DNA from: Pseudomonas knackmussii B13
Lineage (GTDB): Bacteria; Pseudomonadota; Gammaproteobacteria; Pseudomonadales; Pseudomonadaceae
Reading direction: 5' to 3'
DNA: 64,000 nt
Assembly (NCBI RefSeq): GCF_000689415.1
Contig: NZ_HG322950.1
Coordinates: 4,533,501-4,597,500 of the forward strand
Below the pieces are notes generated by a model. It ran no database searches. It worked only from the letters and a program-made list of their open reading frames with translations, and had not been told where the DNA came from. Positions 40,527 through 48,030 of this stretch are shown piece after piece; within the stretch, counting starts at the first letter, position 1, and every line of letters starts with the position of its first letter. Position numbers and translations under genes: made by a program.

Positions 40527-41618
40527 CTACCAACCACAATTTTTGCGAACCTCAGCAAGTGCTTCAGATGCTCCCTTTCCATCAAAAACCGCAGTCACAG
40601 GGCTTTCGTTGTAGGGCGTAACGCTTGCAACAAAGCTCTCGCTTTCGATCAACCGCTTAGCCACTCCGATAGCAGATCCTGGATAGAAGGTAGCCTTGCT
40701 GTCAGTGGAAAGGGTCCACTCCGAAGTCGTGGCCTTTTCCTGCCCTACTCGCGACGTAACAAAGGCTGACCTCCCCAGGTAGTTATCCCAGCTAATGTAC
40801 ATTTCCGTTGCCTTGGACTTGCAGCGAATGACGAGCATTGGTGCGTCTCGTCGCGAAGGGGAGTCGGAAGGAACCATAGCTGTAGCGATCGTTTCGTCAG
40901 TCAGCGGGTCTTTCTTGGATGTCGTTATCCATTTGCCCGCGCCGACAGCAGAGTCAGCAGGAGGTGACATTCCATGCCGAGCGGCAAGAGCGTCGTAGCA
41001 AGTTGACCTTTCAACATTACTACTGGTGCTTGCGCAAGCTTCGACTTCCGGACGGGAGATTTGTGCAGAGCCAGATGAGGCTAGAGCAGCGGTGTTATTC
41101 GCTGCAGGCAAAGAGGGGGATGCGAGCCCATATTTTGCAATGAGGTACTGCTGCTTCAGCATGGCAACTGTTTGATCTGCAGTTGCTGCAGTAGACGCTT
41201 TCAGGGCGCCAACCAGCCCTCCGTAAACCTGGGCTTCAGCATTCGCTGCGGCAGCTTCGGCTTTCGCTGTCTCAAGCTCGGCAGACAAAGTATTTGCAAG
41301 ATCAGGGTTCGACTTTGAGACTACGGTGACCTCTTTCACCGGTGCACCCGCCTCAATGGCATTGATCCGCTGTTGGACTAGAGCTTTGTTTGTCTGAAGA
41401 ATCTCGAGACGAGCTTCAATTAGGGCTTTTACGAGGCCCCCAGACAATTTTTGATCTTGTAGCTTGGCTTGAGCTATCGCTCCCTCGGTCTCGCTGAGCT
41501 GCCCCCTCAGCTCACTAACTACTGCTTTTTCCTCGGGACTCAGCTCTTTCTTAAAGCACCCAGCAGTCATCACAATGCTTAATGCCACCGTGGCAAATCC
41601 TATAGCGCGCATTCTCAA
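40527..41618 (-). CDS. VasI/TagO-like lipoprotein with coiled-coil N-terminus
   Basis: 363 residues. The lipobox VMTAGC puts it on a membrane as a lipoprotein. Residues 25-150 are helical and coiled-coil-like; the C-terminal third (IRCKSKATEMYISWDNYLG, TPYNESPVTAVFD, RKNCGW) follows VasI/TagO, an accessory protein of some type VI secretion clusters. No T6SS core genes adjoin it; the nearest T6SS genes are the hcp module 9 kb away. Could be an independent envelope or phage-exclusion protein. Confidence 0.72.
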   Translation of the reverse strand: MRMRAIGFATVALSIVMTAGCFKKELSPEEKAVVSELRGQLSETEGAIAQAKLQDQKLSGGLVKALIEARLEILQTNKALVQQRINAIEAGAPVKEVTVVSKSNPDLANTLSAELETAKAEAAAANAEAQVYGGLVGALKASTAATADQTVAMLKQQYLIAKYGLASPSLPAANNTAALASSGSAQISRPEVEACASTSSNVERSTCYDALAARHGMSPPADSAVGAGKWITTSKKDPLTDETIATAMVPSDSPSRRDAPMLVIRCKSKATEMYISWDNYLGRSAFVTSRVGQEKATTSEWTLSTDSKATFYPGSAIGVAKRLIESESFVASVTPYNESPVTAVFDGKGASEALAEVRKNCGW

Positions 41619-41954
41619 CTCCCTTGATATTGTGTCGCCATAATACCCTTGCCCGTTCTGATTGCAGAGTCCGAAATACCAAAGGTTCCGCTACCCAGGC
41701 CGATTTTGCCGAGGGTAGAGGCTAACGTGAGTGATGAATCGTCCGTCGCTTTCATAGACGCCACGGAGCGGCCGCTGCTGGCTGTGGACCCAGCCAGTCA
41801 CCATGACCAAGATTCGTCCTTAGCAACCGAATCCCAATCAACCTGGGACAGTCATCCGAAAAGGTTACTCAGGCTATTGCGAAGCATGGGGCCATGGGCG
41901 TCGGCGGCTCAACACCCACCCAACGAGGTGCAGCACGCATTGGCCCAATGGGCT
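41619..41954. other. 336-nt intergenic stretch, nothing recognised
   Basis: Lies between the start of the VasI-like lipoprotein gene and the stop of the LysR gene. It should hold the lipoprotein promoter. Open frames here have no Shine-Dalgarno and unnatural composition. It marks the right limit of the A/T-richer region; no tRNA or direct repeat was seen. Confidence 0.5.
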
Positions 41955-42815
41955 CTATATCATCGGGTCCCAGCGCTGCGACCAGTCCGGATCCTCACGA
42001 ACCAACTCTCGCAGCAACGCGAACGCCTGCTGCAATGCCACAGAATCGCGTTCGCGGGAGTAGACGAGGTAGGTTGGGTAGCTGAACTCAGGGGCACGCT
42101 GCACCCGCCGCAGGACGCCCTTGGCCAGGTAGCTCTGCACCACGCGCGTGCGGAAGTATCCCGAGCCGCCGTTCTCCAGGATGTACTGCAGGGCCAGTGG
42201 CCCGAGATTGAAGGAGACAGCGGCCTTGGCCTTGTCGGGCAAGGCGCTGTCGTGCCGCTGGCGGAAGCCCTCGCCCCAGTCGATGTAGACGTAGGGCTCG
42301 GCGGTCCTGGCGCGCACTAGGATCAGTTTCTCCTCCAGCAGCTGCTCCACCTGCATGCCGGGCCAGTAGTTCGGCTGGTAGACCAGCGCGGCGTCGAGCA
42401 CGCCGAGTTCCAGCTGCCGCAGCAGGGTCTCGCCGCTGCCGATCTCGGCCTGCACCGCGTAGTCGACGATGGTCGTGCGGATGCGACTGACCCAGCGCAG
42501 CATCAGCGGGTTGCACAGGCTGACCTCGCCGCCGATATGCAGCACGTTGTGCAAGCCGTCGGGCAGCGGCAGGTCGCGCTGCGCCGCTTCCCAGGTCTGC
42601 AGCATCTGGTTGGCATAGAGGATGAACGCCTCGCCATCGGCGGTGAGGCGCGCGCCGGCGCGATTGCGCACAAACAGCTTGCAGTTGAGGTGGCCCTCCA
42701 GCTTCTGGATGCGCGCGGTAATAGCGGTCTGGGTGACGTGCATGCGCTCGGCCGCGGCGACGAAGCTGCCATGACGGGCGATCTCCAGGAAGGTGCGGGT
42801 AAGGTCGATGTCCAT
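41955..42815 (-). CDS. LysR-family transcriptional regulator
   Basis: 286 residues. The winged HTH is at residues 1-60 (FLEIARHGSFVAAAERMHVTQ, TAITARIQKLEG), followed by a substrate-binding domain. It is transcribed in the same direction as, and downstream of, the cyclopropane synthase gene (97-nt gap), not divergently, so its targets are not obvious. Normal Pseudomonas codon use resumes here. Confidence 0.88.
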   Translation of the reverse strand: MDIDLTRTFLEIARHGSFVAAAERMHVTQTAITARIQKLEGHLNCKLFVRNRAGARLTADGEAFILYANQMLQTWEAAQRDLPLPDGLHNVLHIGGEVSLCNPLMLRWVSRIRTTIVDYAVQAEIGSGETLLRQLELGVLDAALVYQPNYWPGMQVEQLLEEKLILVRARTAEPYVYIDWGEGFRQRHDSALPDKAKAAVSFNLGPLALQYILENGGSGYFRTRVVQSYLAKGVLRRVQRAPEFSYPTYLVYSRERDSVALQQAFALLRELVREDPDWSQRWDPMI

Positions 42816-42912
42816 AGGTCGGTACGGGCCGGAAAGCGGAGGCGCAATTCTATACCAGCGTTGCGGATCGCCCGCCCGGAGCGAACTCTGGACGAGCGTC
42901 CGGCTACGCCGG

Positions 42913-44070
42913 TTAGCTCACCCGCCGGTAGCCGCCCGGCACGCCGCGCCGCGACATCACCCACTGCCAGAGCTGGATGTCCCGCGCCCGGAAGGCTCCG
43001 GCGCAGGACAGCAGGTAGTAGCGCCACATCCTCCGGAAACGCTCGCCCAACTCCTCTGCAAAACGCGGCCAGTGCGCCTCGAAGTTGGCGTACCAAGCCA
43101 TCAGAGTGCGGTCGTAGTCGGCGCCGAAGTTGTGCAGGTCCTCGACCACCAGCAAGCCATCGAGCGCATCGCCGATCTGACCGATGGAAGGCAGATCGCC
43201 GTTGGGGAAGATGTATTTGTCAATCCAGGGGTCCGGCACACTGCGCCGACGGTTCTTGCCAATGGTGTGCAGCAAGCAAAGCCCGTCGTCGTCCAGGCAA
43301 CGGGCCAGCGTCTGCATGAAGGTGCGGTGGTTCTTGCGCCCGACGTGTTCGAACATGCCGATACTGACGATGCGCTCGAATCGTTCGTCGAGCTCGCGGT
43401 AGTCCTGCAGGCGGAACTCCAGCGGCAACCCGGCGTAGCGCTGGCGTGCCCATTCGCATTGCTCGCGGGAAATGGTCACGCCGACGCATTGCACGCCGTA
43501 GCGCTTGGCGGCGAACGCCATGAAGCTGCCCCAGCCGCAGCCGATGTCCAGCACGCGCATGCCTGGGCGCAGGTCGAGCTTGCGGCAGACCAGGTCGAGC
43601 TTGGCCTCCTGGGCCTCGGCCAGGTTGCTCGCGTCCTTCCAGTAGCCGCAGGTGTAGGTCATGCGTGGGTCGAGCATGTCTGCGTAGAAGTCGTTGCCCA
43701 GGTCGTAGTGGCGCTCGCCCACGGCCCAGGCGCGCCGCGCCGTCTGCCGGTTGAGCAGGTGCGCCTGCAGCGCATGGAAGAGCAGCGCCACCGGGCTGAC
43801 CCGGTCGACCACCCCGGAGCGCAGCAGGCGGGCGAAGAATTCGTCGAGTTGCTCGCAGTCCCATTCGCCGTCCATGTAGGACTCGCCCAGACCGAGGTTG
43901 CCCTGGGCCAGTGCGCGTCGGATGGCGTCCGGACTATGCAGACGCATGTCCCAGGGATGTTGTGCGTCGAGGCCCAGACCGGCCTCTTCGAGCAGCGCCC
44001 GGGCGAAACGCTGGGCGCGATCGGGAGCAGCCTCGGTCGACGGGCTGGCGTTGGAAAGCTCGGAAGGCAT
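42913..44070 (-). CDS. cfa: Cyclopropane-fatty-acyl-phospholipid synthase
   Basis: 385 residues. An N-terminal lipid-binding region is followed by a SAM methyltransferase core with motif I VLDIGCGWGSF, the family marker YDLGNDFYADMLDPRMTY, and the SIGMFEHVG segment. The enzyme methylenates unsaturated acyl chains of membrane phospholipids, usually on entry to stationary phase or stress. AAGGG 8 nt before the ATG decides the start at 44070. Lies 34 nt downstream of the NMO-like gene, likely co-transcribed. Confidence 0.93.
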   Translation of the reverse strand: MPSELSNASPSTEAAPDRAQRFARALLEEAGLGLDAQHPWDMRLHSPDAIRRALAQGNLGLGESYMDGEWDCEQLDEFFARLLRSGVVDRVSPVALLFHALQAHLLNRQTARRAWAVGERHYDLGNDFYADMLDPRMTYTCGYWKDASNLAEAQEAKLDLVCRKLDLRPGMRVLDIGCGWGSFMAFAAKRYGVQCVGVTISREQCEWARQRYAGLPLEFRLQDYRELDERFERIVSIGMFEHVGRKNHRTFMQTLARCLDDDGLCLLHTIGKNRRRSVPDPWIDKYIFPNGDLPSIGQIGDALDGLLVVEDLHNFGADYDRTLMAWYANFEAHWPRFAEELGERFRRMWRYYLLSCAGAFRARDIQLWQWVMSRRGVPGGYRRVS

Positions 44071-44104
44071 GGTGTTTCCCTTGTCGTTTTCGAGTTCAGC
44101 GTGC

Positions 44105-45493
44105 TCAGACGGCGTCTTCGTCGCGGTGCAGGCGCAGGACCGCCCGCAGCTCCTTGCGTAGCCAGGCCTGGCGGATGTGCGGCAGGCGTTCGACGATCCG
44201 CCGGGCGACCCATCGCTGGCCTCGGGCGATGAAGCGCAGGCGTTCATGCAGATCGTCGATGGCCATGGCCCTCGCATGGAAGTCGCCGATCTCGCGGCTG
44301 GGCTCGGCGCCCAGTCGCTGCAGGCTGGCGCGCAGGAGCCGGCAGCTTTGCGCCTCACCGCGGTGCAGCTCGTCCAGGTGGCGCAGCAATTGCGGATCGT
44401 CGGTCTGCCGCGCGCTGTCGAGCATCAACCGGGCTCCGGCGCGTTCGGCGCACATCAGTTGTTGAAGCCAGTCAATCAGACCGGTCTCGTCCTCGGGAGC
44501 ACCCTGCAGGCGGACCAGGCAGGCTTCGACCTCCTCCACCAGCTGCGCAACGCGTTGCGCGGCCGCGGGGATGTCGCGCAGCTGCGCGCAGGACTGCCCG
44601 GCGTAGATCGGCATGTCTTCCAGGCGGCCCTCGGCGTCACGCAGCGGCGAGTCGGTAGAGAACAGGTAGATGGGCCCGCCGTCCTGCTTGCCGATGACCG
44701 GCGTTTCGCGACGTGCGTGCAATTCGGCGTACTCGCCGTGGGTGACGGCGTTGGGCAGCACACGCACCGGCGCCGGCATCGGCCAGTTGCGGAAGAAGGC
44801 CTCGGTAAGCAGGGTCTCGTCGGCGGTTGCCTCCACCAGGCGCTGCTTGTGGTAGTCGTGGGCATAGGACTCGCGGGTGGCGAGAAAGGCCGAACCGCAG
44901 GCCACGCCCTGGGCGCCGAGGGCCAGCGCCGCCACCATCGCGGCGCCGCTGGCGATGCCGCCGCAGGCCACCACCGGGACTTCGCCGAGCGCTACCAGCT
45001 CCGGCACCAGGGCCAAGGTGGAAACCTCGCCCCATACGTGACCGCCGGCCTCGACGCCCTGGGCGATCAGCACGTCGACGCCGGCGCGCAGGGCAGCCTC
45101 GGCCTGGCTGCGCCGGCCGACCTGGTGCAAGACCAGCACGCCAGCCTCCTTCAGCCGCCGGACGAGCGCCGGCTGGACATCCCAGAACAGAGCCATGGCT
45201 GGAACTTGCAGTGCGAGGCAGGCCTCGACCTGCGCGGCAAGAAGCTCCGGCGGCGTGGCCGCGGGGATCAGGTTCACGGCGAACGGCCTTTCGCTGAGGG
45301 CACGGTACGCTTCCACTTCCCGGCGTATCAGCTCGACCGGTTCGCGCACCATGCCCAGGCAACCGAAGCCGCCGGCATTGCCAACCGCAGCGGCCAGCTC
45401 GTGGCGTGCCACCCCTCCCATGCCGGCGCAGATGATCGGCAAATCGCAACCAAGCAGGTCAACGAGGGGCGTATGCAGGGCAGGATGAGGCAT
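44105..45493 (-). CDS. Nitronate monooxygenase-like protein fused to a DUF6306-like C-terminal domain
   Basis: 462 residues. The N-terminal about 320 residues are a nitronate monooxygenase/2-nitropropane dioxygenase TIM barrel: ICAGMGGVA at the start, then VDVLIAQGVEAGGHVW and ACGGIASGAAMVAALALGA binding FMN. The remaining about 140 residues are a helical ferritin-like tail (LMCAERAGARLM, LHRGEAQSCRLL, DLHERLRFI), as in DUF6306 proteins. NMOs detoxify alkyl nitronates such as propionate-3-nitronate. The ATG at 45493 has GGAG 8 nt upstream. First gene of a unit with cfa. Confidence 0.83.
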   Translation of the reverse strand: MPHPALHTPLVDLLGCDLPIICAGMGGVARHELAAAVGNAGGFGCLGMVREPVELIRREVEAYRALSERPFAVNLIPAATPPELLAAQVEACLALQVPAMALFWDVQPALVRRLKEAGVLVLHQVGRRSQAEAALRAGVDVLIAQGVEAGGHVWGEVSTLALVPELVALGEVPVVACGGIASGAAMVAALALGAQGVACGSAFLATRESYAHDYHKQRLVEATADETLLTEAFFRNWPMPAPVRVLPNAVTHGEYAELHARRETPVIGKQDGGPIYLFSTDSPLRDAEGRLEDMPIYAGQSCAQLRDIPAAAQRVAQLVEEVEACLVRLQGAPEDETGLIDWLQQLMCAERAGARLMLDSARQTDDPQLLRHLDELHRGEAQSCRLLRASLQRLGAEPSREIGDFHARAMAIDDLHERLRFIARGQRWVARRIVERLPHIRQAWLRKELRAVLRLHRDEDAV

Positions 45494-45868
45494 GGCGGTA
45501 CTCCGCAAGCCGCTGGGTAGAGCGGCGTCAGGGCAATACTAGCCGTGGCGGATAACTGAAATTAAATGAAATTTAATGGCACATTAGTGCAATAAAATAA
45601 ATACATCCCCCCTGACTCGCCCCTGCTGCGGTATACCCGGCGCCCGCCGCTGCCGCTGGGCCGCCACCGGCGCTCGGGCGGGATGAAAGGTCTTAATATC
45701 AAAAAAAGTTTAGTCATCATTCATTATTATTAGTTTGTTGCATCTTTCGGGGCCCTGCAGACTGCTCGAGCTCCCCGGGCGGCGGCCATGGCCGGTCTTC
45801 CGCCACCGCTGCCGCCCCCTTCGGTAGCGGCAGGGGGGCGGCAGCCTTTCGCCGTACACGGAGCCCAG
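45494..45868. promoter_or_regulatory. A/T-rich divergent promoter region between NMO and ccoN genes
   Basis: 375 nt. It contains the perfect inverted repeat ATTAAAT-GAA-ATTTAAT (45561-45577), followed at once by GCAC-ATTA-GTGC (45579-45590), and a second A/T-rich block at 45690-45750. No good Anr/FNR box (TTGAT-N4-ATCAA) was seen; TTAATATCAA near 45693 keeps only one half site. Confidence 0.5.
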
Positions 45869-47305
45869 ATGGACAGCGTGCATTCCCTCGACCGACAGGG
45901 CAGCTACAACTACGAGATCGTCCGCCGTTTCACCCTGACCACCCTGTTCTGGGGCATCCTCGGCATGAGCATGGGCGTGGTCATCGCCGCCCAGCTGGTC
46001 TGGCCCGAACTCAACCTGGGCCTACCCTGGACCAGCTTCGGGCGGATCCGCCCAGTGCATACCAACCTGGTGATCTTCGCCTTCGGCGGCAGCGCGCTGT
46101 TCGCCACCTCCTTCTACGTGGTCCAGCGCACCTGCCGGGTACGGGTGATCTCCGACGGCCTGGCCAACTTCGTGTTCTGGGGCTGGCAGGCGACCATCAT
46201 CGCCATGCTGGCGAGCTATCCGCTGGGTATCACCACCTCGAAGGAATATGCCGAGATGGAGTGGCCGATCGCCCTCTGGGTCACCCTCGTATGGATCGTC
46301 TATGCCTACCTGTTCTTCGGCACCATCGCGCGCCGCACGGTGAAGCATATCTACGTCGGCAACTGGTTCTACGGCGCCTTCATCGTGGTCACCGGCATGG
46401 TCCACGTGGTCAACCACCTGGCGCGCCCGGTCAGCCTGCTGAAGTCGTACCCGATCTACTCCGGCGCCACCGACGCCATGGTGCAGTGGTGGTACGGCCA
46501 CAGCGTGGTCGGTTTCATCCTCTCGGTGGGCTTCCTCGGGATGATGTACTACTACGTGCCCAAGCAGGCCGAACGGCCGATCTATTCCTATCGCCTGTCC
46601 ATCGTGCACTTCTGGGCGATCATCACTCTGTACATCTGGGCCGGCCCGCACCACCTGCACTACACTGCCCTGCCCGACTGGGCGCAGTCCCTGGGCATGG
46701 TGATGTCGCTGGTGCTGCTGGCGCCCTCTTGGGGCGGCATGATCAACGGCATGATGACCCTCTCCGGCGCCTGGCATAAGCTGCGCACCGATCCGATCCT
46801 GCGCTTCCTGGTGGTGTCCCTGGCCTTCTATGGCATGTCCACCTTCGAAGGCCCGATGATGGCGATCAAGACCGTCAACTCGCTGTCGCACTACACGGAC
46901 TGGACCATTGGCCACGTGCACGCCGGCGCCCTGGGCTGGGTCGCGATGATTTCCATCGGCGCGCTGTACCACATGATTCCCAAGCTTTACGGACGCGAGC
47001 AGATGCACAGCGTGGGCCTGATCAACGCGCACTTCTGGCTCGCCACCATCGGCACCGTGCTGTACATCGCCTCGATGTGGGTCAATGGCATCACCCAGGG
47101 CCTGATGTGGCGCGCGGTGAACGCCGACGGCACGCTCACCTATTCCTTCGTCGAGGCGCTACAGTCCAGTCATCCAGGCTACGTTGTGCGCCTGATTGGC
47201 GGCAGTTTGTTCGCCAGCGGCATGTTCCTGATGGCCGCTAATACCTGGCTCACCGTCCGCGCCGGCCGGCGTATAGACCAACTGCCCATTCCGGGCCGGG
47301 CCTGA
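45869..47305 (+). CDS. Orphan cbb3 cytochrome oxidase subunit I (CcoN4-like)
   Basis: 478 residues, 12 membrane helices. Haem and copper ligands are visible: RPVHTNL, QWWYGHSVVGF, GPHHLHYTALPDW and GHVHAGALGW. No CcoO, CcoQ or CcoP genes follow, so it must combine with subunits encoded elsewhere, as orphan CcoN3/CcoN4 do in P. aeruginosa, where CcoN4 helps respiration with cyanide or low oxygen. The ATG at 45869 is supported by GGAG 7 nt upstream; an earlier in-frame ATG adds a Pro-rich leader. Confidence 0.9.
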   Translation: MDSVHSLDRQGSYNYEIVRRFTLTTLFWGILGMSMGVVIAAQLVWPELNLGLPWTSFGRIRPVHTNLVIFAFGGSALFATSFYVVQRTCRVRVISDGLANFVFWGWQATIIAMLASYPLGITTSKEYAEMEWPIALWVTLVWIVYAYLFFGTIARRTVKHIYVGNWFYGAFIVVTGMVHVVNHLARPVSLLKSYPIYSGATDAMVQWWYGHSVVGFILSVGFLGMMYYYVPKQAERPIYSYRLSIVHFWAIITLYIWAGPHHLHYTALPDWAQSLGMVMSLVLLAPSWGGMINGMMTLSGAWHKLRTDPILRFLVVSLAFYGMSTFEGPMMAIKTVNSLSHYTDWTIGHVHAGALGWVAMISIGALYHMIPKLYGREQMHSVGLINAHFWLATIGTVLYIASMWVNGITQGLMWRAVNADGTLTYSFVEALQSSHPGYVVRLIGGSLFASGMFLMAANTWLTVRAGRRIDQLPIPGRA

Positions 47306-47315
47306 GGTGATCGAC

Positions 47316-47531
47316 ATGCCACTCGCTCTCCTTGTCCTGACCGCCCTCGCGCTGGGACTGTACCTGCACATAGGCCGGAGCAGCGAGCGCGACCTCGAAC
47401 AGGCCTCACTGCTGCCCTTCGCCGATGATCCCGAAGCCGCCGGGCGCATGAGCGCCGCCACCGGCCTGCAATGCGAACGCCTGGTCAACCCACTGGACGA
47501 CAGCATCTCCGAACCAAGCCTGCTCGCCTGA
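47316..47531 (+). CDS. Small membrane-anchored companion of orphan CcoN
   Basis: 71 residues: one N-terminal membrane helix (LALLVLTALALGLYLHIG), then a polar tail. It starts 10 nt after the ccoN stop, with GAGGTGA 5 nt before the ATG, so it is coupled to ccoN. P. aeruginosa has a comparable small gene beside its ccoN4. Could be an assembly or stability subunit analogous to CcoQ; unproven. Confidence 0.72.
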   Translation: MPLALLVLTALALGLYLHIGRSSERDLEQASLLPFADDPEAAGRMSAATGLQCERLVNPLDDSISEPSLLA

Positions 47532-47584
47532 GTTTTCCGTATCCAGGGATGGATACTCCCGCGTGCCCTTCGATGGCACTTTCC

Positions 47585-47623
47585 AGGGCCCTCCTTCATG
47601 TTCCGTGGGGAGGGCCCTTTTTT
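47585..47623 (+). terminator. Rho-independent terminator after the ccoN unit
   Basis: AGGGCCCTCC (47585-47594) pairs with GGAGGGCCCT (47609-47618), followed by a six-T run. Confidence 0.9.
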
Positions 47624-48030
47624 ATGTAAGCACGAAGCATCGCCAATCGGCTTCAGAGGAGCCGTGGGCAGACTATCTGGGCTTCGATCGGGAGCTGGCC
47701 GCCGAGGCGGGCCATGCTCCCTGGCCATTTCCTTGAGCTATTTGCTCCATCGCAGTCATGCGCATCAACGCGGATTCCTACTGTCTACTTATCACTTGAC
47801 GCTGCATCCAATCCGATGCTCCAACGCTGTCACCCCGCCCCGAGCGAGTCTCCCGTTTGGCATGTTCCAATCAGGCTGTCTACGCTAAGAACCTACGCCA
47901 TCCAGCTACACGACAATGAGAACAGCGTTTATCCGTGACTCGGCTTCGGGCAAACCTCTCAAGCGTATTAAGACTCGGATCAGGTAGAGCCTGCCCAGGC
48001 TGGTAAAGCAACTGAGACACTGAGGGATTC
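47624..48030. promoter_or_regulatory. 407-nt upstream region of the nar operon
   Basis: No gene recognised; narXL, which precedes this operon in P. aeruginosa, is missing. No convincing Anr box or NarL heptamer cluster was found by eye. A minor open frame at 47665-47735 has protein-like composition (DYLGFDRELAAEAGHAPW) and may be a 3' remnant of a lost gene. Confidence 0.4.

Noticed and set aside
41649..41990. Plus-strand frame in the gap before the LysR gene
   Set aside because: Composition is not protein-like and it runs into the antisense of lysR.
45690..45705. Anr/FNR box upstream of the orphan ccoN
   Set aside because: Only one half site (ATCAA) is present; the left half does not match TTGAT.
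47650..47735. Protein-like C-terminal frame ending APWPFP before the nar operon
   Set aside because: Only about 30 codons and no start; could be a gene remnant but cannot be supported as a feature.
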